Source: Nitzschia sp. DOCU1
Lineage: Eukaryota; Bacillariophyta; Bacillariophyceae; Bacillariales; Bacillariaceae
Reading direction: 5' to 3'
NCBI GenBank assembly: GCA_951394045.1
Contig: OX595986.1
Span: forward strand, 4,803,534 to 4,867,533
Length of the DNA stretch: 64,000 bases
The notes below the pieces were generated by a model that saw only the letters and a list, made by a program, of their open reading frames with translations, was not told where the DNA came from and made no database searches. Positions within the stretch are counted from its first letter, which is position 1; each line of letters opens with the position of its first letter. The position numbers were made by a program, and so were the translations under genes. Shown in pieces: positions 8,650 through 20,338 of the stretch.

Positions 8650-10881
8650 CTAATGCGAATTCATAAAGACTTCTTCGCAGTGCCTGCGGCAATAGGTTGG
8701 CAAGGCTTTTCGAACGTCGTCCTTCTTGTATAGTTGATCCTCGGAAATATCGATGGTTTCAATGTCACCATTCGGGCACGTGAGGTCAATCTCCTTGTAA
8801 AGACCCGTTCCGGCTCCATCGACAAACAAGTCGGCCTTTACAAAGTCACAATCGTCGCAGTACCACCACTTATCGTCGGTTCGCGGCGGAAAGGGTACGC
8901 ACGAAATATACCGACAACCATTACATGGACTCGTGAGGCCATCCGATTGAATGAGAATAACTGTGGTGATCATGATGCATAAAACACTGGCAATCAAGCC
9001 AAAGAATCTGACAAACGTGCCCCAGGCCTTGGAGTACTTGTCCGATCTCAAGCCAAAGAATCCTACTGCCAGACGTTCAATGGTAGAAAGCCCGCAGCAG
9101 AGTCCATAAAGGAAGCCGCCCAAGTGAGTAAAGTTATCGACAAAGGGCGTAAAGCCAAGGACGCAGTTGACAACAATATCGAATGCCAACCAAAACAGGA
9201 CCATAAAGTGGCGCCACCGAGACTCCTGATCGGTTGTCGACTTGAGAAAAAGCAAGTTCCAGTTGATGGAAATATCGGCGAGGCAGCCGCCAATCAAGCC
9301 AAAGATACCACCCGACGCTCCTACCGAAATATACTGTGGCAAACAAATGGCGGAAAGAATATTCCCACCAACAGCTGGAAGGACGAAGAGGACAGCAGCA
9401 CTCGCAAAACCGTGCGATTGCTCCACGGCTCCACCGATAAAGAACAGGGCCCCCATGTTGATGAAGTAGTGCACCAAACCGGCATGCAGAACAAGAGGGG
9501 TAAAGAGCCGGAACCATTGTCCCTCATTAACAATCAAGTCCGTCTGCCGTGCTCCCACTTTGACCAATGTTTCACTAGAGGGTCCGATCAATGGATTGAC
9601 ATGCAACGGTTCCACCTTCCAACCATTGACTCCCAACGTGACAATCAACATGATGGTGCAAATTGCAATCATTGCGTAGGTAAACCATGGTCGATTCCGT
9701 AATCCCTTGTCACGTGACTTTTCAAAGTCCGACCAGCTGAGATAGGGCTCCGAGCGCTGCCGTCGCCATGCCGCATCTTCGGCCCACTCCAAGTCGGCCC
9801 TAATCTCCGACAGATGTGCGTAGAGCCCATAAATGCCCCATGGTTTGTTGTCACCATGTCGTTCTCTTCGTTTGCCTTGTGCAAACTTGAAATCACGAAC
9901 TCGGCGTTCTAGAGCCGGCGGTAGGTCCACGTCAGGTCGACCCAAGCTTTGAATAAGCTCCTTGACACTGTACCTTCGAAAACCTGAATTGTCCGTATTG
10001 CTGCCAGTGCTGGTGCTTCTTCCACTTCTCGTTGAAGCAACATCTCGTTGCGTCGACACTTCTGTTAGATTGGACTGTGTCCGTTGGTGTTCCATTCGAA
10101 GGCTCTTAGCCTTTTTACCGAGGTTCGACATGCTTTTGGTCACACTTTCCGTCAACGACTTGCGGGGCGGCGATTTATGAACATCGGAAACGTTGAAGGC
10201 TGGGCCTGCAGGAGTTTCAACAACAGGCTTGGGGGCACGTTCCTCTCCAGCCCGCAGGTGCTCGTCTCGAAAACTCTTGGCCTTTTTCCCAAGATTCGAG
10301 ATGCCTTTGGTCATACTTTCGGTCATGGATTTGCGGGAAGGCGATTTGTTGACGTTGTTAATGGGTGGGCTTGCCGGAGCGTCGCTAACATTTTTGACAG
10401 CACTTTCCTCTACTCTCCCAGTAGGAACAGGCTTTGGGCGATCGAGTGAAGATCGCAAGGAACTCAAGTGTTTGGACAAGTTCTTGGAGACTTTGGCTGT
10501 TCCTTTGGAAAGCTTCTCTGAAACAGTGGCTGAAAGGTCTTGTAAAGCCTTTCGGGTGGGGCTGCTTCGAGAAGGACTCGCAGTGTCAGGAACATCAGAA
10601 GCCACGACTTTAGGTTGATATCCAGTTGATCCAAACGATCGAGGAGCTGGAACACTAGGAGGGGAAACATCTTTAGAACGGGTAACTGTTACCCGATGTG
10701 CTGGGGGCGGCGACGGAACATCAGGAACAACGTTCCTATCGGAGCAGTCATCGACACTGCTGTCTTCAACACTATCGTCATCTTCTTCAATATAAAGTGA
10801 ACTATCGATACTGTAGGCATCCCCTTGATAAGGTGTTTCATCGGCCGAGTTATCCCCCCACCACGGATTCTTATACGACAT
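8650..10881 (-). CDS. Rhomboid intramembrane serine protease with long N-terminal extension
   Basis: An intronless 743-residue protein. About 380 N-terminal residues are Ser/Pro/Lys-rich and probably disordered, with repeated RKS-TES-TK-SNLGKKAKS helices. The C-terminal half is a rhomboid domain: a membrane segment near 400, HAGLVHYFINM, then GASGG with catalytic Ser523, and FTHLGG with catalytic His586. After the last membrane segment is a Cys-rich tail with CNGC and CDDC pairs. Rhomboids cleave membrane helices within the bilayer; the substrate is unknown. The start is the only ATG upstream of the acidic N-terminus. It is divergent from ATG7 across a 680-bp gap. Confidence 0.92.
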   Translation of the reverse strand: MSYKNPWWGDNSADETPYQGDAYSIDSSLYIEEDDDSVEDSSVDDCSDRNVVPDVPSPPPAHRVTVTRSKDVSPPSVPAPRSFGSTGYQPKVVASDVPDTASPSRSSPTRKALQDLSATVSEKLSKGTAKVSKNLSKHLSSLRSSLDRPKPVPTGRVEESAVKNVSDAPASPPINNVNKSPSRKSMTESMTKGISNLGKKAKSFRDEHLRAGEERAPKPVVETPAGPAFNVSDVHKSPPRKSLTESVTKSMSNLGKKAKSLRMEHQRTQSNLTEVSTQRDVASTRSGRSTSTGSNTDNSGFRRYSVKELIQSLGRPDVDLPPALERRVRDFKFAQGKRRERHGDNKPWGIYGLYAHLSEIRADLEWAEDAAWRRQRSEPYLSWSDFEKSRDKGLRNRPWFTYAMIAICTIMLIVTLGVNGWKVEPLHVNPLIGPSSETLVKVGARQTDLIVNEGQWFRLFTPLVLHAGLVHYFINMGALFFIGGAVEQSHGFASAAVLFVLPAVGGNILSAICLPQYISVGASGGIFGLIGGCLADISINWNLLFLKSTTDQESRWRHFMVLFWLAFDIVVNCVLGFTPFVDNFTHLGGFLYGLCCGLSTIERLAVGFFGLRSDKYSKAWGTFVRFFGLIASVLCIMITTVILIQSDGLTSPCNGCRYISCVPFPPRTDDKWWYCDDCDFVKADLFVDGAGTGLYKEIDLTCPNGDIETIDISEDQLYKKDDVRKALPTYCRRHCEEVFMNSH

Positions 10882-11562
10882 TGTTGTGGGTTTCTATGAG
10901 TAGTGCGTCAGTGGTTTGGCGACGTCAATGATCGATGCCGATGCAAATGCTGCAAACTTTATACAACGTAGCGATCCTCACAAGAACTTTGCAAAATAGT
11001 GAATAGGCGGAAAGAATGAAACTTTCTTACTTTCTTTCCATGCTCTACTCCTCATCCACCTTTTGCTTCGCACAAACGAACACTTAGCTTACTTTAACTC
11101 GTGATGATGCCAATAGCTACTGTAGAGCGATGATCGATGGAGCACCCCTCGAAATTTTCATGAGTCCGGCTCGGCTGTTTCCCACACGTTATGTCCAGTA
11201 TCCAATTATATGCGCGCCCGGCGGCCCTACATACTCATCCGTTGAATTTGTAGTCCCACACGGGCAACCATGGGTGTTCAAATATGGTCAATCATGTGAG
11301 TAGAGATGGCTGGCGCGAGCAGTGAAGCGGGACTTTCGAATCCTGCTAGTCAGAATCGCAAAGTCCAACGGGTCATGACTGTTAAGTCACGGATCCCAGT
11401 CCATAGCAAGAAAGATCGCGACGAAACCCGCCCTTTTCGTTCTTTCCCTCCATCGTCGCCCCGTCACCATGATTGATGTGCCACTTGGCAACCGTCATCG
11501 TCGACTCTAACCTCTCCGTACACCCCACTCTCTTTTTGCTTTGACTGCTCGAGTCTATCGCC
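10882..11562. other. Divergent promoter region, rhomboid / ATG7
   Basis: Upstream region for both flanking genes. No credible ORF, RNA gene or long repeat seen. Confidence 0.6.
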
Positions 11563-13746
11563 ATGACGGAACCGACTTACAGTGCCGATTCCTTTCAACT
11601 GAAGTTCCTTCCCTTTGCTTCGACGGTCGAAAGTCCTTTCTGGGTGCAGTACTGCCATTTAAAGCTCGAAGAAATCAAACTCAAGGAGGATCCGATTCCC
11701 TTGATTGCTAGCTATACTACGGGAGGAAACTCTCGCTTCCAGTTGATGGAATCTTCTCTCAATCCCAGTGACACGGATGCCATTGCCAATGATCGCGTAG
11801 CTAGCCAGGGAAGTCTCGTCGGCCTGAATACGCTCGAGTCTTTTTCGAAACGCGACAAGAATGAATTCTTGAATGACGCCCTGCACGCCTGGTTTGATCG
11901 TCATCGTCAAGCAGATAATGCCACTCTCAATGCCTTTACAGTATTGACGTTTGCGGATTTGAAGCAACACAAAGTCTTGTACTGGTTTGGATTTCCGGCG
12001 CTCATGTGTCAAACGCCCATACAGGCGACATGGATACCCAGCGAGAATGCCAATGCCGTGTTTCGAAACTTGCCACAACAATTTCATTCCTTTCGATACA
12101 AGGCGTTGGAAGAAGGATTTTTGGGATTGCCGCCGTTTTTCGTTGCTACTGAGACGCAAATGTGGCATTTGACAAAAAATGCCGTTCAAAAAGTCGTACA
12201 AGGCAAAACAGACGCCGACTTGGAGGGGGTGATTTTTGGATTTATGGATCCCACTTCATGGACGCCCGCTACTACTAGTTCGACAGAGCCTGCCATGGGA
12301 TGGCCATTACGCAATTTGATTGCTTATCTAGCCGTAAATTGTGGATTGGAAGGAAGAAAAGTCTCGATTGTGAGCTGGAGGGCACCCGTGCGACGAATCG
12401 AACCGGGTACTGGAAACACAGAATTGACGCCTGAAGTTTGTACGTCGACATTCGAGCGTTTGTTGCTTCTCGAAGTGACCATCCCTTCCAGCAAGGATTA
12501 TCTCTATTCCGATGATTCGCATAATGAGCAAGGTTCTCTTACAGGTAATTTCAAAGCGGTCGGGTGGGAATTGAATGCTCGACAAAAGCCGGGACCTCGA
12601 TGGGTCAATTTGAGGCCTTTATTAGATTCTACTCATTTGGCAATCCAGGCGGCAGATTTGAACTTGAAACTCATGAAATGGCGAATGATTCCAAGTCTTC
12701 AAGTGGATATGCTTCAGGATACCAAAGTCTTGTTGCTGGGCGCGGGAACTTTGGGATGTTCTGTAGCTCGTACCTTGCTCGGTTGGGGAATTCGAAAGTT
12801 TACCTTGTTGGATTATGGTAATGTCAGTTACTCGAACCCAGTCCGACAAAATCTATTTACATTGGAAGATTGTCATTTCAATAACGGAGCCGGCAAACCA
12901 AAGGCACAGGCAGCGGCGGATGCCCTGAAACAAATTGCCGCCGATGTGGATGCGACTGGTGTGCATTTGAGTATTCCCATGCCGGGTCATACGGAAAGCG
13001 CCGAAGCCATTGCCGACTCGGTGACCAAACTGGACCAGCTCATTCAAGAGTGCGACGTTGTCTACTTGTTGACGGATACGCGCGAGTCCCGATGGTTGCC
13101 TACTCTCATGGCAGCCGCGCACAACAAGATTATGATCAATGCAGCTTTGGGTCTTGACTCTTGGCTCGTCATGCGTCATGGAGGCGCGGTGGTGGAAGAT
13201 GATGTCGATGGAGGAACCCGGTTGGGCTGCTACTTCTGCAACGATGTCGTCGCACCGGAAAACTCTACCAAGAATCGGACGCTAGATCAACAATGTACTG
13301 TCACTCGGCCAGGTTTGGCTCCCATTGCCGCCAGTATGGCTGTCGAATTGATGGTGGCCCTGTTGCACCATCCACTGAAGCAACGCGCTCGCGCTCCATC
13401 CGCTGCAAGTCGGGCGACCGGAAACTACAACCCAACATCTTCTTCGGAAGATTCGGCCTCGTCTGCCGGAGCTTTGGGTGTGATGCCACATCAAATCCGT
13501 GGAAGTTTAGTGAGCTATCAAATGATGACGCCTACCGTACCTGCATTCGGATGTTGCACGGGATGCTCGCCGCTCTTGGTCCAAGCATATCACGAAAACA
13601 AATTAGAAATGGTCCATCAAGTATGCCAATCGACGGATGGCTCGTACTTGGAGGATTTGACCGGGTTGACTGCCTTTCGAGCAGATGCAGCCGAAAAGGT
13701 GGCGGCCATGGACGCCGACGAGGATTTGTGGGACGACGATGAATAG
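11563..13746 (+). CDS. ATG7: Autophagy E1-like activating enzyme ATG7
   Basis: An intronless 727-residue protein, close to usual ATG7 length. The N-terminal domain begins with FLPFASTVESPFW, typical of ATG7. The adenylation domain has the nucleotide-binding loop GAGTLGC at 393-399 and the LLDYGNVSYSNPVRQ segment. The catalytic cysteine is Cys578 in DQQCTVTRPGLA, which forms the thioester with ATG8 or ATG12. The acidic C-terminus (DEDLWDDDE) matches the ATG8-binding tail of the family. It activates ATG8 and ATG12 for transfer to ATG3 and ATG10. The start ATG at 11563 is followed at once by conserved sequence. Confidence 0.96.
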   Translation: MTEPTYSADSFQLKFLPFASTVESPFWVQYCHLKLEEIKLKEDPIPLIASYTTGGNSRFQLMESSLNPSDTDAIANDRVASQGSLVGLNTLESFSKRDKNEFLNDALHAWFDRHRQADNATLNAFTVLTFADLKQHKVLYWFGFPALMCQTPIQATWIPSENANAVFRNLPQQFHSFRYKALEEGFLGLPPFFVATETQMWHLTKNAVQKVVQGKTDADLEGVIFGFMDPTSWTPATTSSTEPAMGWPLRNLIAYLAVNCGLEGRKVSIVSWRAPVRRIEPGTGNTELTPEVCTSTFERLLLLEVTIPSSKDYLYSDDSHNEQGSLTGNFKAVGWELNARQKPGPRWVNLRPLLDSTHLAIQAADLNLKLMKWRMIPSLQVDMLQDTKVLLLGAGTLGCSVARTLLGWGIRKFTLLDYGNVSYSNPVRQNLFTLEDCHFNNGAGKPKAQAAADALKQIAADVDATGVHLSIPMPGHTESAEAIADSVTKLDQLIQECDVVYLLTDTRESRWLPTLMAAAHNKIMINAALGLDSWLVMRHGGAVVEDDVDGGTRLGCYFCNDVVAPENSTKNRTLDQQCTVTRPGLAPIAASMAVELMVALLHHPLKQRARAPSAASRATGNYNPTSSSEDSASSAGALGVMPHQIRGSLVSYQMMTPTVPAFGCCTGCSPLLVQAYHENKLEMVHQVCQSTDGSYLEDLTGLTAFRADAAEKVAAMDADEDLWDDDE

Positions 13747-13989
13747 GTAATCCGCAAATAGGGATGGGTTCTACTATTTTTAGTTTGTGGTACTGAACTT
13801 TAGACGCGAGGATTTGCATGCTACCAAAGACAACAGTAACTACCCTCGGGACTTTCATGACAATACGCCGGCACAACCTAGTCGTCTCCATCCTAACGTT
13901 CACAGCACATGCTAGACTCGGCGGCAGCTATCGCAATGAACATTTTCGCGGCTAGAGCTGGAATGTTACATGTGCATTTATCTATTTTC

Positions 13990-14710
13990 CTAATTTGCAG
14001 ACACTTCTAGACTCGCCATTTGCTCCGTCGGAGGCTCGACGGAAGACTCTCCGCCAGCATTCTCGTCTTCTTTCGTGAAATAACATCGCATATCATATGC
14101 ATCTTCTCCGTCCGCATAGTAACCCTTTTCTACATCGTTCACCACATATCTCAATGTGACGCTATACAAATGAAATGCCGCTCGGTTACTCTTTCGGACA
14201 TGCAAACTGACGTACTCGGCATCAAATACCTCTTGCATTTCTTGCTGGGATCGTCTCATCAAAGCAGTGGCTGGAGAGCGAGGAACGTCGGGCGAAGACT
14301 TTGATGAGAACTAGTAGAAAAGAATGATTCGTTTGCATCCAAGGATGTACTTACCGATACCCCGCTTTCGATGCGTTCGCAACACCGACAAGGATGTGAT
14401 GTGGCCGTGTTTCGGCTGCCGTTCGTCCTCTTCCATTTTCGCCAAGACATAGCCTACAATCTTGCCATCAAAATCTTCAGCCACCCATAACAATTGCGGC
14501 CAGCTTAACAGGTGATAGAAGTAGTATTTCATCTACGTATTTCAAGCAAATCGAACGGATGAGCGATGAGTGTCGATAGGCGGAAATGCCGAGAGGCGGC
14601 GGTCGGCACATGTGCCATGATCTCACCTGGTAGTTTTCTGGCAAACACCAAAGATTGGTGGTTTGCATTTGCAACAAATCGTGCACTGTGGCCTGACGAA
14701 TACAAACCAT
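13990..14710 (-). CDS. NAA10: N-alpha-acetyltransferase catalytic subunit NAA10 (ARD1)
   Basis: Three exons: 14627-14710, 14355-14532 and 13990-14270, with introns of 94 and 84 bp, give 180 residues. All junctions keep frame. Family landmarks are in order: [53 protein letters not shown], an acetyl-CoA loop RKRGIA (written across the second junction), then [17 protein letters not shown] and [11 protein letters not shown]. It is the catalytic subunit of the ribosome-bound NatA complex that acetylates nascent N-termini after Met removal. The acidic Glu-rich C-terminus is usual. Confidence 0.95.
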
Positions 14711-15155
14711 TTTTGAAAAGTAGTCGAGTTGCAAGAGAAATAAGATGCTGCGATACTTAAGAGTTGTGGAGTCTAGCTAGGAGGAAATGCAATTGTTGCT
14801 GTCCCCACCGCCCATGGTCGCTATTGATGGCGGTCCATGCTTTTCCGCACGCAAGTTTGTGGCGGGAAACAGCTCAAGTATATGTATGCCTCATTGTATG
14901 ACTCGTACCCTAAAACTTAGTTTTAAATTATCAGTACATTTTTATGTATAAATACCTGTAGAATGGACGAAATGCAACATCATCGTTGGCCCGACACAAA
15001 ACTCTCCCCCTCTCACATTTTCGAAACAACGGCAACTTCGTTCCCATGACCTCTCGCTGGGTCTGCTGACCAAGTCAATATCCATTCCAACACTTTGATT
15101 TCTTGTGTATCGACCAATTCCAAATCAAAAGGCCTAGATCTCCTTTGTCCTCATC
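14711..15155. other. Divergent promoter region, NAA10 / Myb-like
   Basis: Contains an AT-rich stretch with TATAAATA near 14947. No gene recognised. Confidence 0.5.
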
Positions 15156-15906
15156 ATGGCGCCAACTCGTCTTCCGCTTTCCGACCTTTCCAACAACCGC
15201 CAAACCTCTCCAGGTGGCAAGAAATCCTCCCAGTCGTTCGCGGCTTCGGCCCCAAAACCTTGTAAGCTTGAAATCCCATTCAAGCGTCGAAAGGAGACCA
15301 AACTAAGTATGTCGGGTCCATGGACGAGATATGAACATCTCGCCTTTCTCCAAGGCCTCCGCGTGTACGGCCCAAGCAATTGGAAGATGATTTCCAAACT
15401 CATCCCTACACGGTATGTTGTGGCAGTCGGCTCGGCAACAAATTGCAATCGCTATACGTCATACAGTCAATCCCCTCACATTCTTGCCCTTGAATCACAG
15501 GGACAATGTCCAAGTCAAGTCACATGGGCAGCAACAAGTGAAGAAGCTTCAAAGCGGCATCAACATTTTCGAAGACCTCGAGATCTATATTCAAGAGCAG
15601 AAGAATCAGCAACAAGTCACCGGTGCAGTGACTCAAACGAACTATTGGCAGCAGAATCGATTGGTAGCTGGAGCGATGGGGCCTCCTGTCTGCTTTCGTG
15701 CTGGCTTTGGCATGGCGCAAACAGTGCAGCATTCTCGCCAAATGCAGCCGATGGTGCGACCTCCATCGGAAGTTATCGAAATCGCTTGTACTCTCGTTGA
15801 GCTTTCCAGCACCCCGAGAGTCTTTCACGCCTCCAAGACAAACTGTCCCAATCGGTTTCCTAGACAGGTTGGGTACCAGTCTTCTGCTCGCTATGGGCAT
15901 CATTGA
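15156..15906 (+). CDS. Myb/SANT-domain protein
   Basis: Exons 15156-15412 and 15501-15906 (88-bp intron) give 220 residues. Residues about 54-105 form one Myb repeat: GPWTRYEHLAFLQGLRVYGPSNWKMISKLIPTR then, across the intron, DNVQVKSHGQQQVKKL. This resembles SHAQKYF-type single-repeat Myb proteins common in diatoms, but the SHAQKYF element is SHGQQQV. The rest is Gln-rich without a recognised domain. Likely a nuclear transcription regulator. Confidence 0.82.
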
Positions 15907-16149
15907 ATCGATACAATTGGCATCGGTTTAGGGGGATATCGAAATCTGGTGGGGTGCTAGTATCGTTATTATGTCGTGACCAATTCTGGGAGGGCACGGC
16001 ATAGAGCGGCAATACTTGATTTGAGTTTCTTGTTGTGCGGATTGGACTGGTCCATTCATGTCTTTCCCACGTTCGTCGCTCGATGGAAACATTCATCAAC
16101 CAAATCTGTAGACAATAATAGCGACGTTGTCATCAAATACCCGGTTCCA

Positions 16150-18421
16150 TTAGGCAAAAGCCGGCGTGTAGGATCCCATGTACTTTTCGATCGCGTCCGC
16201 TCCAACGCGATGGCAAAAGTCCCCAAAGGCTTCAAACTGCTCTCGTTGTGCAAGGTACATGGCGAAGATGGGTTCGAGCGTCTTCTCCAAGTCGTCGGCA
16301 GGCATCTTGGCCATGAAGGGGTAGGCAGTACGGGTCAGGACAGGGCTTCCTCCCAACCAGACTTGGTAACTCTTGGGCCCGTCCCCAACAAAAGCCAACT
16401 CGGCCATGTATGGGCGAGCGCATCCATTTGGGCATCCAGTCATTCGAATAAGGATTTCTTCATCGCTCAATCCCATCTTGTCCATGACGGCTCGTATGCG
16501 TAGCAAGTAGCTTGGAATGATGCGTTCGGCTTCAGTCTGAGCCAGCCCGCATAGTGGCAAGGCTGGGCAGGCCATTGCTAAACGGTTAAGGGGATCGACC
16601 TGTTCCAATGGCAAGATTCCGTGTTCGGCAAAAATTGCATCAAAGGTAGCCTTATCCTTGGGATCAATATCCCGGAAGATGATGGATTGCGTAGGACTTA
16701 AGATCATCGGAGTGTTGAACTTGTCCGCGATCACTCGAAGGCAGGTCTTGAGGCGGAAGCTGCCTTCATCCTTCACGCGGCCATTGTCGATGTGCAAACC
16801 GTAGAAGAGCTTGCCATTTCCTTGGTCCCACCATCCCATCCAATCCATGTACTTCCATTCCTTCATTGGTCTCCAGGGTTGGATCTTCTTTCCAAAGTAA
16901 GATTCGACTAGGGTGCGGAAGTTGTCGATACCAAGCGTGTGCACCAAGTACTTCATACGGGCGTTAGCGCGGACATCTCGGTTTCCGTGGTCGCGTTGGG
17001 CAGCAACGATTGCCTTCATGCACTCCATGATATCTTCCTTGGGCACAAACCCCATGTGATCCGCAGCCCGGGCAAACGTATTCTCCTTGTTGTGCGTGCG
17101 TCCCATACCACCTCCTACCATGACGTTGAAACCTTCCAATTCACCGGCGTCGTTGGTAATGACGACGACACCGATGTCGTTGGTGTAGATATCCAATGAG
17201 TTGTCCCCGGGAACAGTAACACCGATCTTGAACTTGCGAGGCAAGTATCGATCTCCGTAGATAGGCTCGACGGGGTGATCAAGGACGATACCTCGGCCAT
17301 TATCATGCACCATAACATCGTCGATATTGTGGTGCTCGACCTCTTTGCCCCACACTTCTGCGGTAGCAACCTTTTCACCATCCAACCAAATCTCGGTGAA
17401 GGCAGGAGTCATTGGTCGGAACAAATGAGCAAACACCTTGGAATATTCACGGGCGTACTCGTAATCAGGAGACGTAAACGGGGCAGGAGTCATCATGACG
17501 TTTCTGTTGACGTCACCACAAGCACCGACCGTCGACGATCCAATGTTCATGATACTGCTGATAACAGTCTTCAGACTTCCCTTCATAATGCCGTGGATTT
17601 GGAAGCATTGACGAGTAGTGGCTCTCAAATCACCTTGTCCATGCTTCGCCGACAGATCGTCTAGCAATCGGTAAAGATCAGCCGGCAACTCTCCAGCAGG
17701 TTGTTTCAGACGCAACATAAATTGGTAGTCTTTCTCTTTGCTTTTACTTTCGCGGTTAGATTGTTGATAGGATCCATGGTACTTCATGATCTGATAGGCG
17801 TCTTTGGAAATGCCGATTTCCTCGGTGAGGAGTTGCTGCCAATTAAGAAACGAAAAGGTGAGATTCCGATAGTCGAATTACACAGAAGACGCAAAGTTGT
17901 AATGGAAAACGAGTCAGGCAACGCCATAGTATCTAAACACCACCGATCAGAGTTCACCCCAAATGTCCACTGGCTTATGGGACGGGGCCTTTCTTGGTCG
18001 TCTGCATATATCGATCAGACGGGGAAAGAATGACTTCAATCATTTCGAGTGGGGCATGATTCTTCTGCTACTGCCATATTAAACAAAGAAGATCATCCAT
18101 GCACTGGACATTGCATAACACGTACGCCATCAATAGCAAAGCAGCAGAAGCCATCGACTCGCTAGTAGTCCAGCCAAGCTAAATTTATCCCATGTCAGAC
18201 GAGAACGCAGTGTCACGTACCTCTTTTAGTGGGTGAACCAAGTTCTTGGAGTCAACCTTGAGCTGTTCGAGTTTAGAGATCTTTTTGGTGGCCGGCTTTT
18301 CAAGAACCATCTTAAGGCTGGAGGACGATCCAGGGACGGTCATTGATTTGGGAAGTGCCGGCACGAAGGCCACGGCCCCAGAAGCCATCAATGAGGCAAT
18401 TGACAATGCTACTACTTTCAT
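16150..18421 (-). CDS. Plastid ferredoxin-sulfite reductase
   Basis: Exon 1 is 18221-18421 and exon 2 is 16150-17835, joined over a 385-bp intron, giving 628 residues. The N-terminus is a signal peptide ending AVA followed by FVPALP, the diatom bipartite plastid presequence with Phe at +1. The mature protein has KYHGSYQQ, RATTRQCFQIHG and GDVNRNVMM. The siroheme/4Fe-4S ligands are CPALPLC (C-x5-C) and CPNGC (C-x3-C). It reduces sulfite to sulfide with six electrons from ferredoxin in assimilatory sulfur metabolism. Assignment to sulfite rather than nitrite reductase rests on KYHGSYQQ and overall likeness. Confidence 0.92.
17836..18220 (-). other. Long intron of the sulfite reductase gene
   Basis: Donor GTACGT at 18220 and acceptor TTGGCAG ending at 17836. 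The junction HPLKE-QLLTEE matches the family, so no middle exon is needed. At 385 bp it is three to five times longer than the other introns here. Confidence 0.75.
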
Positions 18422-18640
18422 GATTGGCTTTGTCAAGAGGATAGGAGGGAGAGAATGAAAAGGAGAAAAGCTGTTGTAGTAAAGAATCGGCTTTCTCTAG
18501 GAACAGAATGGGCCCAAATGTCTCCACTCTATTGGGGAATCAAGTGGCGAAAGGACGCAATACAATAGGAGCGAAAGGGGGAACGACGAGCTGCGAAAAG
18601 ATCGTCAACCCAAGAGAGCTGTTGTGTGGTAGAGGATTCA

Positions 18641-19000
18641 ATGGTCGTCCAAACGTTCTTCGTTGTTGCAGCCACTGATTGTGATGTCACTTTGTCAGAA
18701 AATTTCAGTTTCTCGTATCCTTCTTTCAACGAAACGTGGTGCAACGACCCGTCTGCTCATTCTTTGGTGTCGCGAGGAACTTCGTCGTCGAATGACGAAA
18801 GATCTTGGGCGAAGATCAGCCAATCATTTTCTTCGCCCTCTTGGCTGCAAGAGGTTATGAGTCTCCTGCCACCGCCGGAAGTTGGCCAAGTGGACGGTAC
18901 GCACGACTGTACGTCGTCCAAGTTAGAAACTACCCCATTCAGAGAGTCACAGATTAAAGACTACCTTTGGAAGAGGAACGCCAAGTCCGCGAAAAGTTAA
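18641..19000 (+). CDS. Hypothetical small protein, doubtful
   Basis: A 119-residue frame from ATG at 18641, starting in the region upstream of the sulfite reductase gene and divergent from it. The N-terminus is mildly hydrophobic; the rest is Ser-rich with a basic end (WKRNAKSAKS). No family recognised. It could be a chance ORF. Confidence 0.25.
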   Translation: MVVQTFFVVAATDCDVTLSENFSFSYPSFNETWCNDPSAHSLVSRGTSSSNDERSWAKISQSFSSPSWLQEVMSLLPPPEVGQVDGTHDCTSSKLETTPFRESQIKDYLWKRNAKSAKS

Positions 19001-20338
19001 ATTATAACGTTGCCGAGTGAGGACAGAGCAGTAGTTGCTGTTGTACTGCCATCATCGTCCCAGCGCCATCATAAAAAAGGACGATTTGGAGGCGCGGTTG
19101 CTACTACGAGTAGTAGTACTAGTACCACCACCACCACACCGCTGATCATGCATCATGATCCCTCGACTACAAGCTACTTAGAAACCTGTCGTAGAGGCAA
19201 TGCATAGTGGCTGATATCGCCAGCTTTCCAGTATGGGTTGCTGGGGATTACCAATCCTCGCCTGCTACAGTGATGACCCCCTGCTGCTGTTCGTCTGCTT
19301 ACTAGTATCCTACACCACCACCGGTCGCTACTAGTCGTCTACTATCGTACTGTTTGTCCCGACTCTAGAATACCAACACCACACCGCGCACCATGATCTG
19401 CTGCAAGAACCGGCGGTAAGAGGTAGGGCGCAACGAATAGTATCCCCCCATCTTGGCTGCTAGCTACACAACAACAAGGTATCCTCATCGTATCCTTTGA
19501 ATCTGCTAGCTGAAAGGAATGTACGGACAGTCAGCAGTAGCCCCCTCATAGCATGGGTACCCTACTTTATTGTTGCAGCTCTAAAGGCTGTCGTTCTTGG
19601 GAGAGGTCTCTTGCTCGGCTAATACGGTAGATCTTTTCTGAGCCAAAACTATCAATTCGAGAACTCCGCTTTATTTCTACCAGGACACATCACGAAAGAG
19701 GGCAAGACGATTGTCAGAAGCGCGTTTTCTCTGTACGACGGAACAGGAGTGGAACGGACTTCCTATTGCCACGCGAGAAGTTAGCTGTCGTCGGCGTTCC
19801 GATTGGGCGGAAAGGGTTCGGCCCATTCCTCGTCACCTTGGCACGCACCGTGTCACTGCGTCCGACCTTAGGGCCAAGAAACCTTATCGTTCTTCTAAGT
19901 AATCATAAATTGTGACGTGCAGAAGACACAACCCCAAGGCTACTATGAGAAATGCTCCGAACAACAGACGGAAATTCAATACAAAAACATAGAGTACACA
20001 TCATTCTGACAATTTGTAGGAGGAAGGCGTGTCTCATCGTTTCTTAAGTACCATATGTTGTGGCGAAACTGAGGATGTTCTTTTTCATGTGGGAAATGCT
20101 ACCAAGGTAGAGGTGCAATATTTCTGCGTGGATAGCTACGCAAGAAAAGAATTCTCACCTCGAAAAGGGCAGAGGAACGCAAACATCACAGAGGAATCTA
20201 ATCCGACGAAAGAATAACGTTTGCAATACAATCATTGATTCAACGCAAAGATAAGATTTGCGTCCGGTCGTTGCTTCCGATAGGACTGGCATTCACAACA
20301 CAGTCCGTGGACGTAGCCCGTGACAGTTTCAGAGAACA
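19001..20338. other. Intergenic region
   Basis: Rich in short TAC/TAG words and a GTAGTAG palindrome near 19115. Short ORFs lack ATG or coding character. No RNA gene recognised. Confidence 0.5.
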
